Source: Thiotrichaceae bacterium (GTDB taxonomy: Bacteria > Pseudomonadota > Gammaproteobacteria > SZUA-229). From it: 10,877 bases of DNA. Positions 1 to 7,667 of the stretch are shown in pieces (position 1 is the stretch's first letter; each line of letters opens with the position of its first letter). The translations under genes were made by a program, and so were the position numbers. The notes beneath the pieces were generated by a model. That model had not been told where the DNA came from and made no database searches. It was given only the letters and a program-made list of their open reading frames with translations. The stretch covers positions 2,829 to 13,705 of the forward strand of contig NVWZ01000047.1 of assembly GCA_002746365.1 (NCBI GenBank), read 5' to 3'.

Positions 1-1
1 C

Positions 2-1231
2 ATGCTCACTCATCTCTGGTTTGCTTTTTTTGCCGTCTCATTTATCAGTGCCTGTTACCAGTGGCTGGTTAATGGTCAATCTGAAATATTCTCAGCACTG
101 ATCCAGTCCACGTTTGACATGGCAAGCCTGAGTGTCGAAATCTCGATTGGTTTAATTGGCGTGCTTGCTCTCTGGTTAGGTTTTTTTAAAATTGCAGAAA
201 GGGCAGGCATGGTAAATGTCCTATCACGCGTACTGGAGCCCCTGTTTTTAAAACTGATGCCAGATGTTCCGAAAAACCACCCATCACACGGCAGCATCAC
301 CATGAATATCGCCGCCAATATATTAGGTCTGGATAATGCCGCCACACCCATGGGTCTTAAGGCCATGCAGGATTTACAAACATTAAATCCTGAAAAAGAT
401 ACCGCAAGTAACGCACAAATTTTATTTTTAGTATTAAACACCTCTGCCGTTACCTTGTTACCGGTCACCATTTTTATGTATCGTGCACAACAAGGCTCTG
501 TCGAACCTACTGCTGTTTTTCTGCCCATACTAATGGCAACCTCCGCATCCACTCTAACCGGTCTACTTTGTGTTGCTTATGTTCAAAAAATAAATCTATT
601 TGATAAAGTCATCGCACTTTATTTCACTGCTTTTGCTGTCATCCTTGCCGGCCTGGCTAGTTTTATAGTATCCCTGCCAACCGAGCAAATGGCTGCCACA
701 TCCAGCTTACTGGGCAACTTTATTTTGTTTGGCATCATCATGTTATTTCTTAGCGCGGGTTATTACAAAAAAGTTGATATCTACGATGCCTTTATCGAAG
801 GCGCAAAACAGGGCTTCGAGATAGCCATAAAATTAATCCCCTACCTGCTCGCTATGCTGGTAGCCATTGGTTTATTACGCAGCAGTGGCGTACTCGATTC
901 TTTGCTTTCACTATTCCAGATTCTATTTACTGCATTAGGCGTTAACACTGACTTTATTCAGGCACTGCCGACTGCCTTCATGAAGCCGTTAAGCGGCAGC
1001 GGCGCACGCGCCATGATGCTAGAAACCATGAATACCTACGGCGTTGATTCATTCGTCGCAACCGTTTCAGCTATTATGCAGGGCAGCACCGAAACCACGT
1101 TTTACGTACTAGCGGTTTATTTTGGCAGTGTCGGTATTAAAAAAGTAAGACATGCGCTCGCCTGCGCACTATTGGCAGATCTGGCTGGAATATCAATGGC
1201 TATTTTTGCCGGTTATTTATTTTTTCACTAG
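2..1231 (+). CDS. Nucleoside recognition (Gate) domain membrane protein, SpmA/SpmB-fusion type
   Basis: This is a 409-residue polytopic inner-membrane protein that resembles a fusion of the SpmA and SpmB 'spore maturation' proteins, each half carrying a Gate domain. The N-terminal half (about 40-190) contains the conserved stretch NIAANILGLDNAATPMGLKAM at 102-122, split here by nothing but hydrophobic flanks. The C-terminal half (about 265-400) has KPLSGSGARAMM at 328-339 and STETTFYVLAVYFGSVG near 362-378, the SpmB-type signature. Despite the name, this family is widespread in non-sporulating proteobacteria and its transported or sensed substrate is unknown. The ATG lies one base inside the window. 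Relatives that I recall begin with a similar ML-x-x-LW stretch and are about 410 residues long, so the gene is probably complete, but its ribosome binding site and promoter are outside the window. It is followed by a large palindrome rather than by a co-directional close neighbour. Confidence 0.88.
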   Translation: MLTHLWFAFFAVSFISACYQWLVNGQSEIFSALIQSTFDMASLSVEISIGLIGVLALWLGFFKIAERAGMVNVLSRVLEPLFLKLMPDVPKNHPSHGSITMNIAANILGLDNAATPMGLKAMQDLQTLNPEKDTASNAQILFLVLNTSAVTLLPVTIFMYRAQQGSVEPTAVFLPILMATSASTLTGLLCVAYVQKINLFDKVIALYFTAFAVILAGLASFIVSLPTEQMAATSSLLGNFILFGIIMLFLSAGYYKKVDIYDAFIEGAKQGFEIAIKLIPYLLAMLVAIGLLRSSGVLDSLLSLFQILFTALGVNTDFIQALPTAFMKPLSGSGARAMMLETMNTYGVDSFVATVSAIMQGSTETTFYVLAVYFGSVGIKKVRHALACALLADLAGISMAIFAGYLFFH

Positions 1232-1234
1232 CAA

Positions 1235-1364
1235 TAAAAACACTCTTCACCACAGAGGCACGGAGGACACAGAGTTTTATATTGTTAACCGCGCCGTAGG
1301 CGCGTTTAACAATAATATGTTTTTCTCTGTGTCCTCTGTGCCTCTGTGGTGAAATATGTTTTTA
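1235..1364. repeat. Near-perfect ~130-bp palindrome, probable dispersed repeat
   Basis: Two 29-nt arms at 1246-1274 and 1325-1353 are reverse complements except for one base (G at 1262). Outward, TAAAAACA (1235-1242) pairs with TGTTTTTA (1357-1364) after three mismatches. Inward, a second arm pair (1281-1295 with 1299-1313) has one mismatch and a three-base GTA loop. The whole non-coding interval can fold into one long hairpin. The arm motif, alternating CACAGAG and GGCAC units, looks like a class of intergenic palindromes I have seen in many proteobacterial genomes. A transcript could also terminate or be processed here, but no U-tract follows. Copy number in this genome cannot be judged from one window. 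Confidence 0.85.
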
Positions 1365-1401
1365 CTGGCAATTCAGAACAAAATGCTTTAAAACATAAGC
1401 C

Positions 1402-2274
1402 ATGCAACCACGCCTGCCATTCAAACTTATAACCATCAGTTTATTACTACTGACGCTATCCGCCTGCTCGATGAACAAGGTGATAGTCAACATGTCTATG
1501 CCAATGATCGAAGGCGGCATTGAAGCCATGAATCAGGAACCGGATTTACAACTTGCTGAAGATTCTATGCCGGCAAACATCAGTATGCTCAATGGCATGA
1601 TTCATCTGGATCCTGAAAATGCTCAATTACATGTCTATGCGGCGCAGGCATATTACGGTTTATCCTATGGTTTTAATGAAGATACCCGTCGCCAACGCGC
1701 CGATACATTTTATTTGCGTGGATTAAAACACGGTCTAACAGCACTCGAACTGGATGGACTAAAAAATATAAAAAAACTCAGTAGCAATGAACTCGAACAA
1801 AAATTACAAAAACTAGATAAAGATGATGTCCCCGCTTTATTCTGGACTGCCAGTAACTGGGCGAAATGGATCGACCTTAACCGCGACGACCCTGCCAGCC
1901 TAATTCAGTTAGCCAAACCTACCGCTATGATGCAACGCATAATAGAACTGGATGAAACATTTTATTACGGCGGCGCCCATATGTACTTTGGTGTTTATTA
2001 TGGCGCACGTGCACCCATGTTTGGCGGTGACTTTGTAAAATCTAAACAACACTTTGATCAAGCACGCACTATTAATAACGATAAACTTTTAATTGTTGAC
2101 CTATTACAGGCACAATACCTGTCTCGCCAAATGTACGATCAGAATGATTTTCATACGCGACTCACCAAAATCATTGATGCGCCCGAAGATCTCTACCCCG
2201 AACTAACCCTGCTCAATCAAATTGCAAAACGTAAAGCCCGTTTATTACTTAAACAAGAATCAAAATGGTTTTAA
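1402..2274 (+). CDS. tatT: TatT-family lipoprotein, accessory subunit of a TRAP transporter
   Basis: This 290-residue protein has a lipoprotein signal: a basic N-terminus, a hydrophobic stretch and the lipobox LSAC with Cys22 as the lipidated residue. The mature part is alpha-helical and TPR-like. It carries segments typical of the TRAP transporter TatT component family (type member Treponema TP0956), such as PALFWTASNWAKWI at 144-157 and GGAHMYFGVYYGARAPMFGGD at 190-210. In the characterised Treponema system TatT binds the periplasmic TRAP receptor and forms a ring with hydrophobic channels, which led to the proposal that hydrophobic ligands are handed over. The next gene, the binding protein, starts inside this one with a 10-nt overlap, so the two are probably translationally coupled. 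No good Shine-Dalgarno precedes the ATG. Membrane location (inner or outer) is not decided: Ser at +2 suggests outer membrane or periplasm-facing sorting by the Lol rule. Confidence 0.88.
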   Translation: MQPRLPFKLITISLLLLTLSACSMNKVIVNMSMPMIEGGIEAMNQEPDLQLAEDSMPANISMLNGMIHLDPENAQLHVYAAQAYYGLSYGFNEDTRRQRADTFYLRGLKHGLTALELDGLKNIKKLSSNELEQKLQKLDKDDVPALFWTASNWAKWIDLNRDDPASLIQLAKPTAMMQRIIELDETFYYGGAHMYFGVYYGARAPMFGGDFVKSKQHFDQARTINNDKLLIVDLLQAQYLSRQMYDQNDFHTRLTKIIDAPEDLYPELTLLNQIAKRKARLLLKQESKWF

Positions 2275-3314
2275 CCCGTAACAGACTATCCCACTTTTTT
2301 ATTTCAGCACTATTGTTGTTATGCAGTCATTCTGCCATGGCGGAAAAAGTTTACACATTAAAATTTGCCACCTTATTACCGACCGGAACCAGCTGGACCA
2401 ATACCTTTGATAACTGGATAAAAGAAGTCGAAAGCAAAAGCCAGGGCAGATTAAAATTTAAGATGTACCCAGGTGGCATCATGGGTGACGAACCGGATGT
2501 CTTACGCAAAATTCGTAAAGGACAATTACATGGCGGCCTCTTCAGCGGTTATGGCATTGGACGCATTTACTCGCCCGCTCGCATTCTCGAACTGCCCTTT
2601 CTATTTCAAAATACTAATGAGTCGGATTATGTAAGAAAAAAATTAATGCCAGAAATTGAAGTGGGTTTTCGCGAAAGCGGTTTCGAATTAATTGGCTGGC
2701 CAGAAGTGGGCTTTATCCACTTTTTTTCCAAGCATAAAATACAATCCATCGACGATCTAAAAAACAGTCGCATTTGGTTGTGGCAGGGAGACCCACTGGG
2801 TGAAGCGCTTTTTGATGCCGCCAATATTAAACCCGTGCCACTATCCATTATTGATGTCTACTCACAATTATCAGCAAAACATGGCAGCATTGATACTGTA
2901 TATATGTCAACGTTTGGTGCAATCGCATTACAATGGTATTCAAAAGTGAATTACGCAACCCATATATCAGTCACCAATGCTATCGGCGCAGTCATTATTA
3001 GTAATGCCTTTTTCACCAAACTTCCTAAAGACCTGCAACAGCTACTTAAAGAAACCGGAGAAGTTGCCAGCACGGCAATTCGCGAACAAACACGAAAAGA
3101 AAACGCAACAAGCAAACAACTACTAATCGACAACGGTGTTGAGTTTTTATGGGATTGGGATGAAGTTAATATGGAAGAATTTATCGATATTCGAGACAAA
3201 GCCGCTGCGCATCTGATTAAAACAAACTACATCCCGAAAGATTTTTTCGAAAAAACACGCTTCCACCTTAACCAATACCGAAGCAATAGCAAAACCAGTA
3301 AACCAAAAAACTAA
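2265..3314 (+). CDS. dctP: TRAP transporter periplasmic solute-binding protein (DctP family, TatT-associated)
   Basis: This is a 349-residue extracytoplasmic receptor. Residues 1-26 form a Sec signal peptide ending AMA, with cleavage before Glu27; the Cys20 upstream is not in a lipobox. The mature start (YTLKFATLLPTGTSW, 30-44) and the segment QGRLKFKMYPGGIMGDEPDVL (60-80) are typical of the DctP fold. In sialate and C4-dicarboxylate receptors an Arg in the second lobe, within a DLKGxKIR-like segment, clamps the substrate carboxylate. Here that segment reads DDLKNSRIWLW (163-173), so the Arg position is Trp171. Loss of that residue together with a TatT partner suggests a different, perhaps hydrophobic, ligand; this is inference. 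The gene overlaps tatT by 10 nt and is followed 9 nt later by dctQ. Confidence 0.92.
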   Translation: MVLTRNRLSHFFISALLLLCSHSAMAEKVYTLKFATLLPTGTSWTNTFDNWIKEVESKSQGRLKFKMYPGGIMGDEPDVLRKIRKGQLHGGLFSGYGIGRIYSPARILELPFLFQNTNESDYVRKKLMPEIEVGFRESGFELIGWPEVGFIHFFSKHKIQSIDDLKNSRIWLWQGDPLGEALFDAANIKPVPLSIIDVYSQLSAKHGSIDTVYMSTFGAIALQWYSKVNYATHISVTNAIGAVIISNAFFTKLPKDLQQLLKETGEVASTAIREQTRKENATSKQLLIDNGVEFLWDWDEVNMEEFIDIRDKAAAHLIKTNYIPKDFFEKTRFHLNQYRSNSKTSKPKN

Positions 3315-3323
3315 TCAACGCCT

Positions 3324-3830
3324 TTGCTCTCTAAAATAAACAAGTTATTATTCACCGCAGAATCGTGGTTTGCTGCCGCCAGTCTTTTTTTATTACTGCT
3401 GCTATCCATCTTTCAAATTTTACTGCGAAACATTTTAGATTTTGGCTACCCTGAAATTGACATAATAAACCGCAATCTGCTGGTTTTATGTGGCATGGCA
3501 GGCGCTGTTCTTGCCACGTCTAATCGATCACATATAAAAACGGATGCGTTAAATTCATTATTAAGCCCAACGTTAAAAAATAAGCTAAAACTTCCACTCG
3601 CCATCTTTGCTAGTTGCGTTTGTTTATTGCTTGCCTATTATTCTGTCATCTTTGTATTAGATGAATGGACATACATACCCATCAATGAACGTTGGACCTT
3701 ACCCTTCACCCTAATTTATCCTGTCAGTTTCACGCTTATGGCCTGTCATTTTTTATTAAATGAAATGATAGACAAACCACCAGCCGACATAGCTCTCGAT
3801 AGCGATAACAAGCAACCGGGTCACGTTTAA
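3324..3830 (+). CDS. dctQ: TRAP transporter small permease subunit (DctQ family)
   Basis: This 168-residue membrane protein has four hydrophobic segments at about 15-35, 48-66, 88-112 and 126-147, the normal topology and length for DctQ. FQILLRN near 30-36 and NRSHIKTD near 67-74 match the family's usual positions after the first helix and after the second. DctQ scaffolds the large DctM subunit in the inner membrane and helps receive the loaded receptor. The start is TTG at 3324, nine bases after the dctP stop and in the same frame. There is no ATG or GTG between the stop and the first helix, so TTG is the best choice, although I see no clear Shine-Dalgarno. Translation may rely on ribosomes finishing dctP. 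dctM begins four bases after the stop. Confidence 0.88.
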   Translation: MLSKINKLLFTAESWFAAASLFLLLLLSIFQILLRNILDFGYPEIDIINRNLLVLCGMAGAVLATSNRSHIKTDALNSLLSPTLKNKLKLPLAIFASCVCLLLAYYSVIFVLDEWTYIPINERWTLPFTLIYPVSFTLMACHFLLNEMIDKPPADIALDSDNKQPGHV

Positions 3831-3834
3831 GACC

Positions 3835-5091
3835 ATGGCATTTTTCGCAACGCTTCTTATCTTACTCGCGCTCATCGGTGCACCGCTGTTCACCGTATTA
3901 GCATCCGTCGCTTTACTTGCCAGCTATACTGAAGGAATCAGTCCCGATATTCTCATTATTGAGATGAATCGATTAACCACCTCACCCAACATGGTGGCAT
4001 TACCTTTATTTATTCTTGCCGGTGTCATCATGGCAAACGGTGGCGCACCGAAAAGACTGGTTGCATTCTACCGCGCCAACTTCGGTTTTTTACCCGGTGG
4101 CATTGCGGTGGTTACATTGATTAGCTGCGCATTTTTCACCATGTTCTCAGGCGCCTCTGGCGTAACCATTCTAGCTCTCGGCGGATTGCTGTATCCCATT
4201 CTAAAAAATGAAGGCTACCCGCAAAATTTCAGTTTAGGATTATTAACCACGTCCGGCTCACTGGGGCTGCTATTTCCACCCAGCCTCGCGATAATCATCT
4301 ACAGCATCGTCGCCAAAGTCAGTATCGAAGATATGTTTTATGCCGGCCTGGTGCCAGGGCTTATACTCATTCTCATGCTGAGCATTTACAGCGCATTTAT
4401 CAGTCGAAAAAATAAGGTGAAACGCCATGCTTATGTTTTTAGTGAAGCACTAAGCACCTGTAAGCATTGCTTCTTTGACCTGTTGTTACCCTTTGGACTC
4501 GTACTCGGCATCTTTGGTGGTTTTGTTTCTTTAACAGAAGCCGCTGCCGTAACAGCGGCTTACCTGTTATTTATTGAAACCATTATCTACAAGACCTTCT
4601 CACTAAAAAAACAGGGCTTAGCGCTTTTAACCGAGGCCAGTTTATTGTTTGGCAGCTTGATTATCATTCTGCTAATCGCTCTCGGCCTAACCAATCTACT
4701 AATCGATGCGCAAATACCCACTCGCTTACTCGATTTTTTTGATCAGTTTATTGATAACAAAATTCAATTTTTAATATTGCTGAATATCTTCCTGTTATTA
4801 GTAGGCGCTCTCATGGACATTTTCTCAGCCCTGCTCGTCGTGGTGCCTTTACTGCTGCCATTGGCTGTACGTTACGATATCAGCCTCATTCATCTGGGTA
4901 TTATTTTTATTGCCAACCTTGAAATCGGTTATTCAACCCCGCCCATCGGTATTAACCTTTTCATCGCTAGCCAACGCTTCAAAAAGCCGGTCCATGTCTT
5001 ATTTAAGTCTACTATCCCATTTTTACTGATTATGCTTATCTGGTTATTAGGCATTACTTATATACCTGAATTATCGCTGTGGTGGCAATGA
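3835..5091 (+). CDS. dctM: TRAP transporter large permease subunit (DctM family)
   Basis: This 418-residue protein is almost wholly hydrophobic, with about eleven or twelve membrane segments, and is the ion-coupled transport subunit of the TRAP importer. Family landmarks are in order: ALPLFILAGVIM (55-66), FSGASGVTI (104-112), GSLGLLFPPSLAI (141-153), LTEAAAVTAAY (233-243), GALMDIFSALLVVVPLLLP (324-342) and EIGYSTPPIGINLFIAS (363-379). The two repeated elevator-type halves each carry their re-entrant hairpin motif, so the protein looks intact. Members of this family usually import substrate with sodium; no ion-specific residue can be decided by eye. It ends the tatT-dctP-dctQ-dctM operon. A weak hairpin overlaps or directly follows its stop codon. 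Confidence 0.93.
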   Translation: MAFFATLLILLALIGAPLFTVLASVALLASYTEGISPDILIIEMNRLTTSPNMVALPLFILAGVIMANGGAPKRLVAFYRANFGFLPGGIAVVTLISCAFFTMFSGASGVTILALGGLLYPILKNEGYPQNFSLGLLTTSGSLGLLFPPSLAIIIYSIVAKVSIEDMFYAGLVPGLILILMLSIYSAFISRKNKVKRHAYVFSEALSTCKHCFFDLLLPFGLVLGIFGGFVSLTEAAAVTAAYLLFIETIIYKTFSLKKQGLALLTEASLLFGSLIIILLIALGLTNLLIDAQIPTRLLDFFDQFIDNKIQFLILLNIFLLLVGALMDIFSALLVVVPLLLPLAVRYDISLIHLGIIFIANLEIGYSTPPIGINLFIASQRFKKPVHVLFKSTIPFLLIMLIWLLGITYIPELSLWWQ

Positions 5092-5094
5092 GCC

Positions 5095-5112
5095 TATAAG
5101 GGCTCCCCTATA
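5095..5112 (+). terminator. Weak hairpin after dctM, possible terminator
   Basis: TATA-A-GGG (5095-5102) pairs with CCC-TATA (5106-5112), leaving one bulged A and a three-base loop. An alternative five-base stem, GAGCC/GGCTC, spans 5090-5105 and overlaps the stop codon. No run of T follows, so intrinsic termination would be inefficient and some read-through into fadD is possible. Confidence 0.25.
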
Positions 5113-5177
5113 ATCTAACTTATTAGCTAAATTAATAAAAAATAAGGTGAAAAAAAGAACAGACAGCGTTATTCTTG

Positions 5178-5203
5178 CTCTATTAATGTATAGAGTGCCT
5201 CTA
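5178..5203. promoter_or_regulatory. Three alternating CTCTA/TAGAG half-sites upstream of fadD, possible operator
   Basis: CTCTAT (5178-5183) and ATAGAG (5190-5195) form an inverted repeat with a six-base spacer. TAGAG (5191-5195) and CTCTA (5199-5203) form a second one with a three-base spacer and share the middle half-site. A -10-like TATAGA (5189-5194), preceded by TG, lies inside. The block is about 50 bases before the fadD start, which suits an operator. It does not match the FadR or PsrA consensus sites that I know. The repressor is unknown. Confidence 0.3.
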
Positions 5204-5252
5204 TTGTTGCGCCCTAAGAATAATCACACGTTATGAGATACGGAGAAATATA

Positions 5253-6929
5253 ATGAGCAAACCCTGGTTAAAGAGCTACCCAGAAGGCACAGCGGCAGAA
5301 ATCGATCTCGATCAATTTTCCTCTGTCGCCAACATTTTCGACACCAGCGTTGCTAAGTATAAAGACTTACCCGCCTACACCAACTTTGGCAAAACACTCA
5401 ACTATTACGAAGTCGATATCTATACGGCACAATTAGCCGCTTATCTCAAAAACGAACTCGGACTGGAAAAAGGTGATCGCGTCGCAGTGATGATGCCCAA
5501 CCTGTTACAAAATCCCATTGCCATATTTGCCATCCTGCGTGCCGGCCTGGTCGTTGTAAACACTAACCCCTTATATACCAAACGTGAACTAAAACACCAG
5601 ATGACGGATTCCGGTGCAAAAGCCATTATCATCGTCGAAAATTTTGCACACGTCTTACAGAAAGTCATCGCAGAAACAAAAATAGAACATGTCATCACAA
5701 CCAGGATGGGCGATCTGCTCTCCCCGGTTAAAGGCTTCATTATCAATGCCGTTGTCAAATACGTTAAAAAAATGGTACCGGCTTTTAAGCTCGATGGCGC
5801 AGTCAGCTTTAAAAAAGCACTCAAATTGGGCTCTCAACACCGCTTTCAAACCGTACCAACCAATCATGATGACATCGCATTCTTACAATATACCGGTGGC
5901 ACCACCGGTGTTTCTAAAGGCGCCGTGCTCACGAATAAAAACATGGTTGCCAATATGCTACAGGCCTCAGAATGGATACGCACCTCAATTGGTGACCAAA
6001 AAGGCACCATTATCACCGCTTTACCGCTCTATCATATCTTTTCATTAACCGCGAACTGCTTAACCTTTATGCGTTATGGCTGGTGCAATTATCTCATCAC
6101 TAACCCACGTGATATAAAAGGCTTTGTAAAAGAATTGCAGTCCACAAAATTTGAAGTGTTTACTGGCGTGAATACCTTGTTTAATGGTTTGTTAAATAAC
6201 GACGACTTCAGAAATATTGATTTTTCAAATTTTCGTTTTGCACTCGGTGGTGGCATGGCAGTACAACGTGGCGTGGCTGAACGCTGGAAAGAAGTGACCG
6301 GCACCACACTAATCGAAGCGTATGGACTGACCGAGACCTCACCCGCCGCCTGCATGAACCCGATGGATCTAAAAGAGTTTAACGGGAAAATCGGACTACC
6401 TATTTCCTCAACCGAAGTTTCCATTCAGGATGATGACTGGAATGAGCTAGCTATAGGCGAACAAGGAGAAATTTGTATTCGCGGCCCTCAAGTCATGCGC
6501 GGCTATTGGGCACTACCTAAAGAAACATCGAATGTTTTGAGTAACAGTGGCTGGTTACACACTGGCGATATTGGCTTTATGAATGAAGACGGTTTTGTAC
6601 AAATCGTCGATCGTAAAAAAGATATGGTACTGGTGTCTGGCTTTAATGTCTTCCCGAATGAAGTAGAAGAAGTAATCGCTTCACACCCAGGCGTAATCGA
6701 AGTAGGCGTTATCGGCAAACCCGATGAACACAGTGGCGAAGTGGTGATGGCCATCGTTGTAAAAAAAGATAATGCTCTGACTGAGCAAGAATTAAGAGAT
6801 TATTGCCGTGAAAGCCTGACCAGTTACAAAGTACCAAAATCAATTGTATTTACCGACGAACTACCAAAAACCAATGTAGGAAAAATATTACGCCGTGAAT
6901 TACGTGATAAATATATCACAGGAACTTAA
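5253..6929 (+). CDS. fadD: Long-chain fatty acyl-CoA synthetase (FadD type)
   Basis: This 558-residue enzyme activates fatty acids with ATP and CoA through an acyl-adenylate, at the cytoplasmic face of the inner membrane, and feeds beta-oxidation. Length and N-terminus (PWLKSYPEG) fit gammaproteobacterial FadD. The phosphate-binding loop YTGGTTGVSKG is at 213-223, the adenine-side motif YGLTETS at 357-363 and the fatty-acyl-CoA-synthetase signature at about 431-457, including HTGD (Asp439) and DRKKD. The C-terminal domain carries the adenylation lysine in NVGKILRRE (Lys544). All key residues are present. GGAG at 5242-5245 lies seven bases before the ATG and fixes the start. It has a 161-nt leader after dctM with possible operator half-sites. 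Its position behind a TatT-TRAP operon raises the possibility that the imported ligand is a CoA-activated acid; this is inference only. Confidence 0.95.
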   Translation: MSKPWLKSYPEGTAAEIDLDQFSSVANIFDTSVAKYKDLPAYTNFGKTLNYYEVDIYTAQLAAYLKNELGLEKGDRVAVMMPNLLQNPIAIFAILRAGLVVVNTNPLYTKRELKHQMTDSGAKAIIIVENFAHVLQKVIAETKIEHVITTRMGDLLSPVKGFIINAVVKYVKKMVPAFKLDGAVSFKKALKLGSQHRFQTVPTNHDDIAFLQYTGGTTGVSKGAVLTNKNMVANMLQASEWIRTSIGDQKGTIITALPLYHIFSLTANCLTFMRYGWCNYLITNPRDIKGFVKELQSTKFEVFTGVNTLFNGLLNNDDFRNIDFSNFRFALGGGMAVQRGVAERWKEVTGTTLIEAYGLTETSPAACMNPMDLKEFNGKIGLPISSTEVSIQDDDWNELAIGEQGEICIRGPQVMRGYWALPKETSNVLSNSGWLHTGDIGFMNEDGFVQIVDRKKDMVLVSGFNVFPNEVEEVIASHPGVIEVGVIGKPDEHSGEVVMAIVVKKDNALTEQELRDYCRESLTSYKVPKSIVFTDELPKTNVGKILRRELRDKYITGT

Positions 6930-6951
6930 GGATACATTAGCTATAAGCAGC

Positions 6952-7002
6952 AAGTTGTAAGTTGTAAGTGACAGGCACAGGCCTGCTTACAACTTGCAAC
7001 TT
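6952..7002. terminator. Long hairpin between convergent fadD and outer-membrane gene, bidirectional terminator
   Basis: Arms at 6952-6968 and 6986-7002 form a 17-base-pair stem with only one G-U pair. The enclosed 17 bases fold again (CAGGC 6972-6976 with GCCTG 6981-6985, loop ACAG). It sits between the fadD stop (6929) and the stop of the minus-strand gene (7008), as expected for a shared terminator. Neither side has a long T-run. The repetitive AAGTTGTAAGTTG arm suggests it may also belong to a dispersed repeat family. Confidence 0.65.
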
Positions 7003-7007
7003 TATAC

Positions 7008-7505
7008 TTAAAACTTAAACAACACGTTCACCTGCAAGCCATTCACATGCTCTCGCGTAATATATTCCATGCGCAATGCGACTTTTGTATCAAACTTATA
7101 CTGCATACCGGCACCCAATAAAAATCCATCATCATCACCAAAATCGTAACCAATTCGCGCCAGCATATCTGTTTTACTGGTTAAAGGAACCGATTCTACC
7201 ACTGCCACCCATAGGCCACTGGCTTCATCAGCATTACCGGAAGTATTCAGGCGATCGAATTCACCGCTGTCCATATAACCCAACTCCAGTGAAGTTGAAA
7301 TATCTTCATTAAGCTTAAAGTCAAACTCATAACCACCTATAAACTGGAACCCGCGCGAACTACCTACACCCGGCAAGCTATTAAAATTTAACCCCGCCCC
7401 CAAATAAAAACGTTTCGCATCAAGCTTAAGGCCTTCCGCTTGCGCTACCATAGGTGCACCTAGAATCGAAACCGCAAATAAGACTAAACCGACTATTTTT
7501 TTCAT
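7008..7505 (-). CDS. Small outer-membrane beta-barrel protein
   Basis: This 165-residue protein has a Sec signal peptide (1-23) ending AQA. The mature part of about 142 residues alternates short amphipathic strands with glycine and acidic turns, for example FYLGAGLNFNSL, FQFIGGYEFDF, TSLELGYMDSG, DMLARIGYDFG, GFLLGAGMQYKF and VALRMEYITRE. It ends in VLFKF, with the C-terminal aromatic residue recognised by the BAM machinery. This fits an eight-stranded OmpA-like or OmpW-size barrel of the 'outer membrane protein beta-barrel' family. There is no periplasmic domain. Function is unknown; similar proteins range from structural to adhesion roles. The gene is alone on the minus strand, convergent with fadD and divergent from the J-domain gene. 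Confidence 0.85.
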   Translation of the reverse strand: MKKIVGLVLFAVSILGAPMVAQAEGLKLDAKRFYLGAGLNFNSLPGVGSSRGFQFIGGYEFDFKLNEDISTSLELGYMDSGEFDRLNTSGNADEASGLWVAVVESVPLTSKTDMLARIGYDFGDDDGFLLGAGMQYKFDTKVALRMEYITREHVNGLQVNVLFKF

Positions 7506-7607
7506 AAAAAACTCATGTCTATAATTTAAAACCGTATTTCACCATAATTATCGCCTGCCGCCAACATTCATTGCTCAAATTCTTAACTAACATTCTGGGG
7601 TAGCATG

Positions 7608-7634
7608 AAAATACAAAATACACCAAAATACACC
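7608..7634 (+). repeat. Short tandem AAAATACACC repeat in the intergenic region
   Basis: AAAATACACC occurs twice in tandem (7615-7624, 7625-7634), preceded by a partial unit AAAATAC (7608-7614). The repeat lies in the 162-nt divergent spacer before the J-domain gene. It also falls inside a 15-codon ORF (ATG at 7605, stop 7650-7652) preceded by GGGG at 7597-7600; that ORF is too short to call as a gene. Confidence 0.5.
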
Positions 7635-7667
7635 ACACTCATCACTTATTGAAATATTTCATTACAA

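Noticed and set aside
1152..1352. A 66-codon plus-strand ORF spanning the end of the Gate-domain gene and the palindrome
   Set aside because: It overlaps the real gene in another frame, and its HHRGTEDTE-like peptide is simply the translation of the repeat arm.
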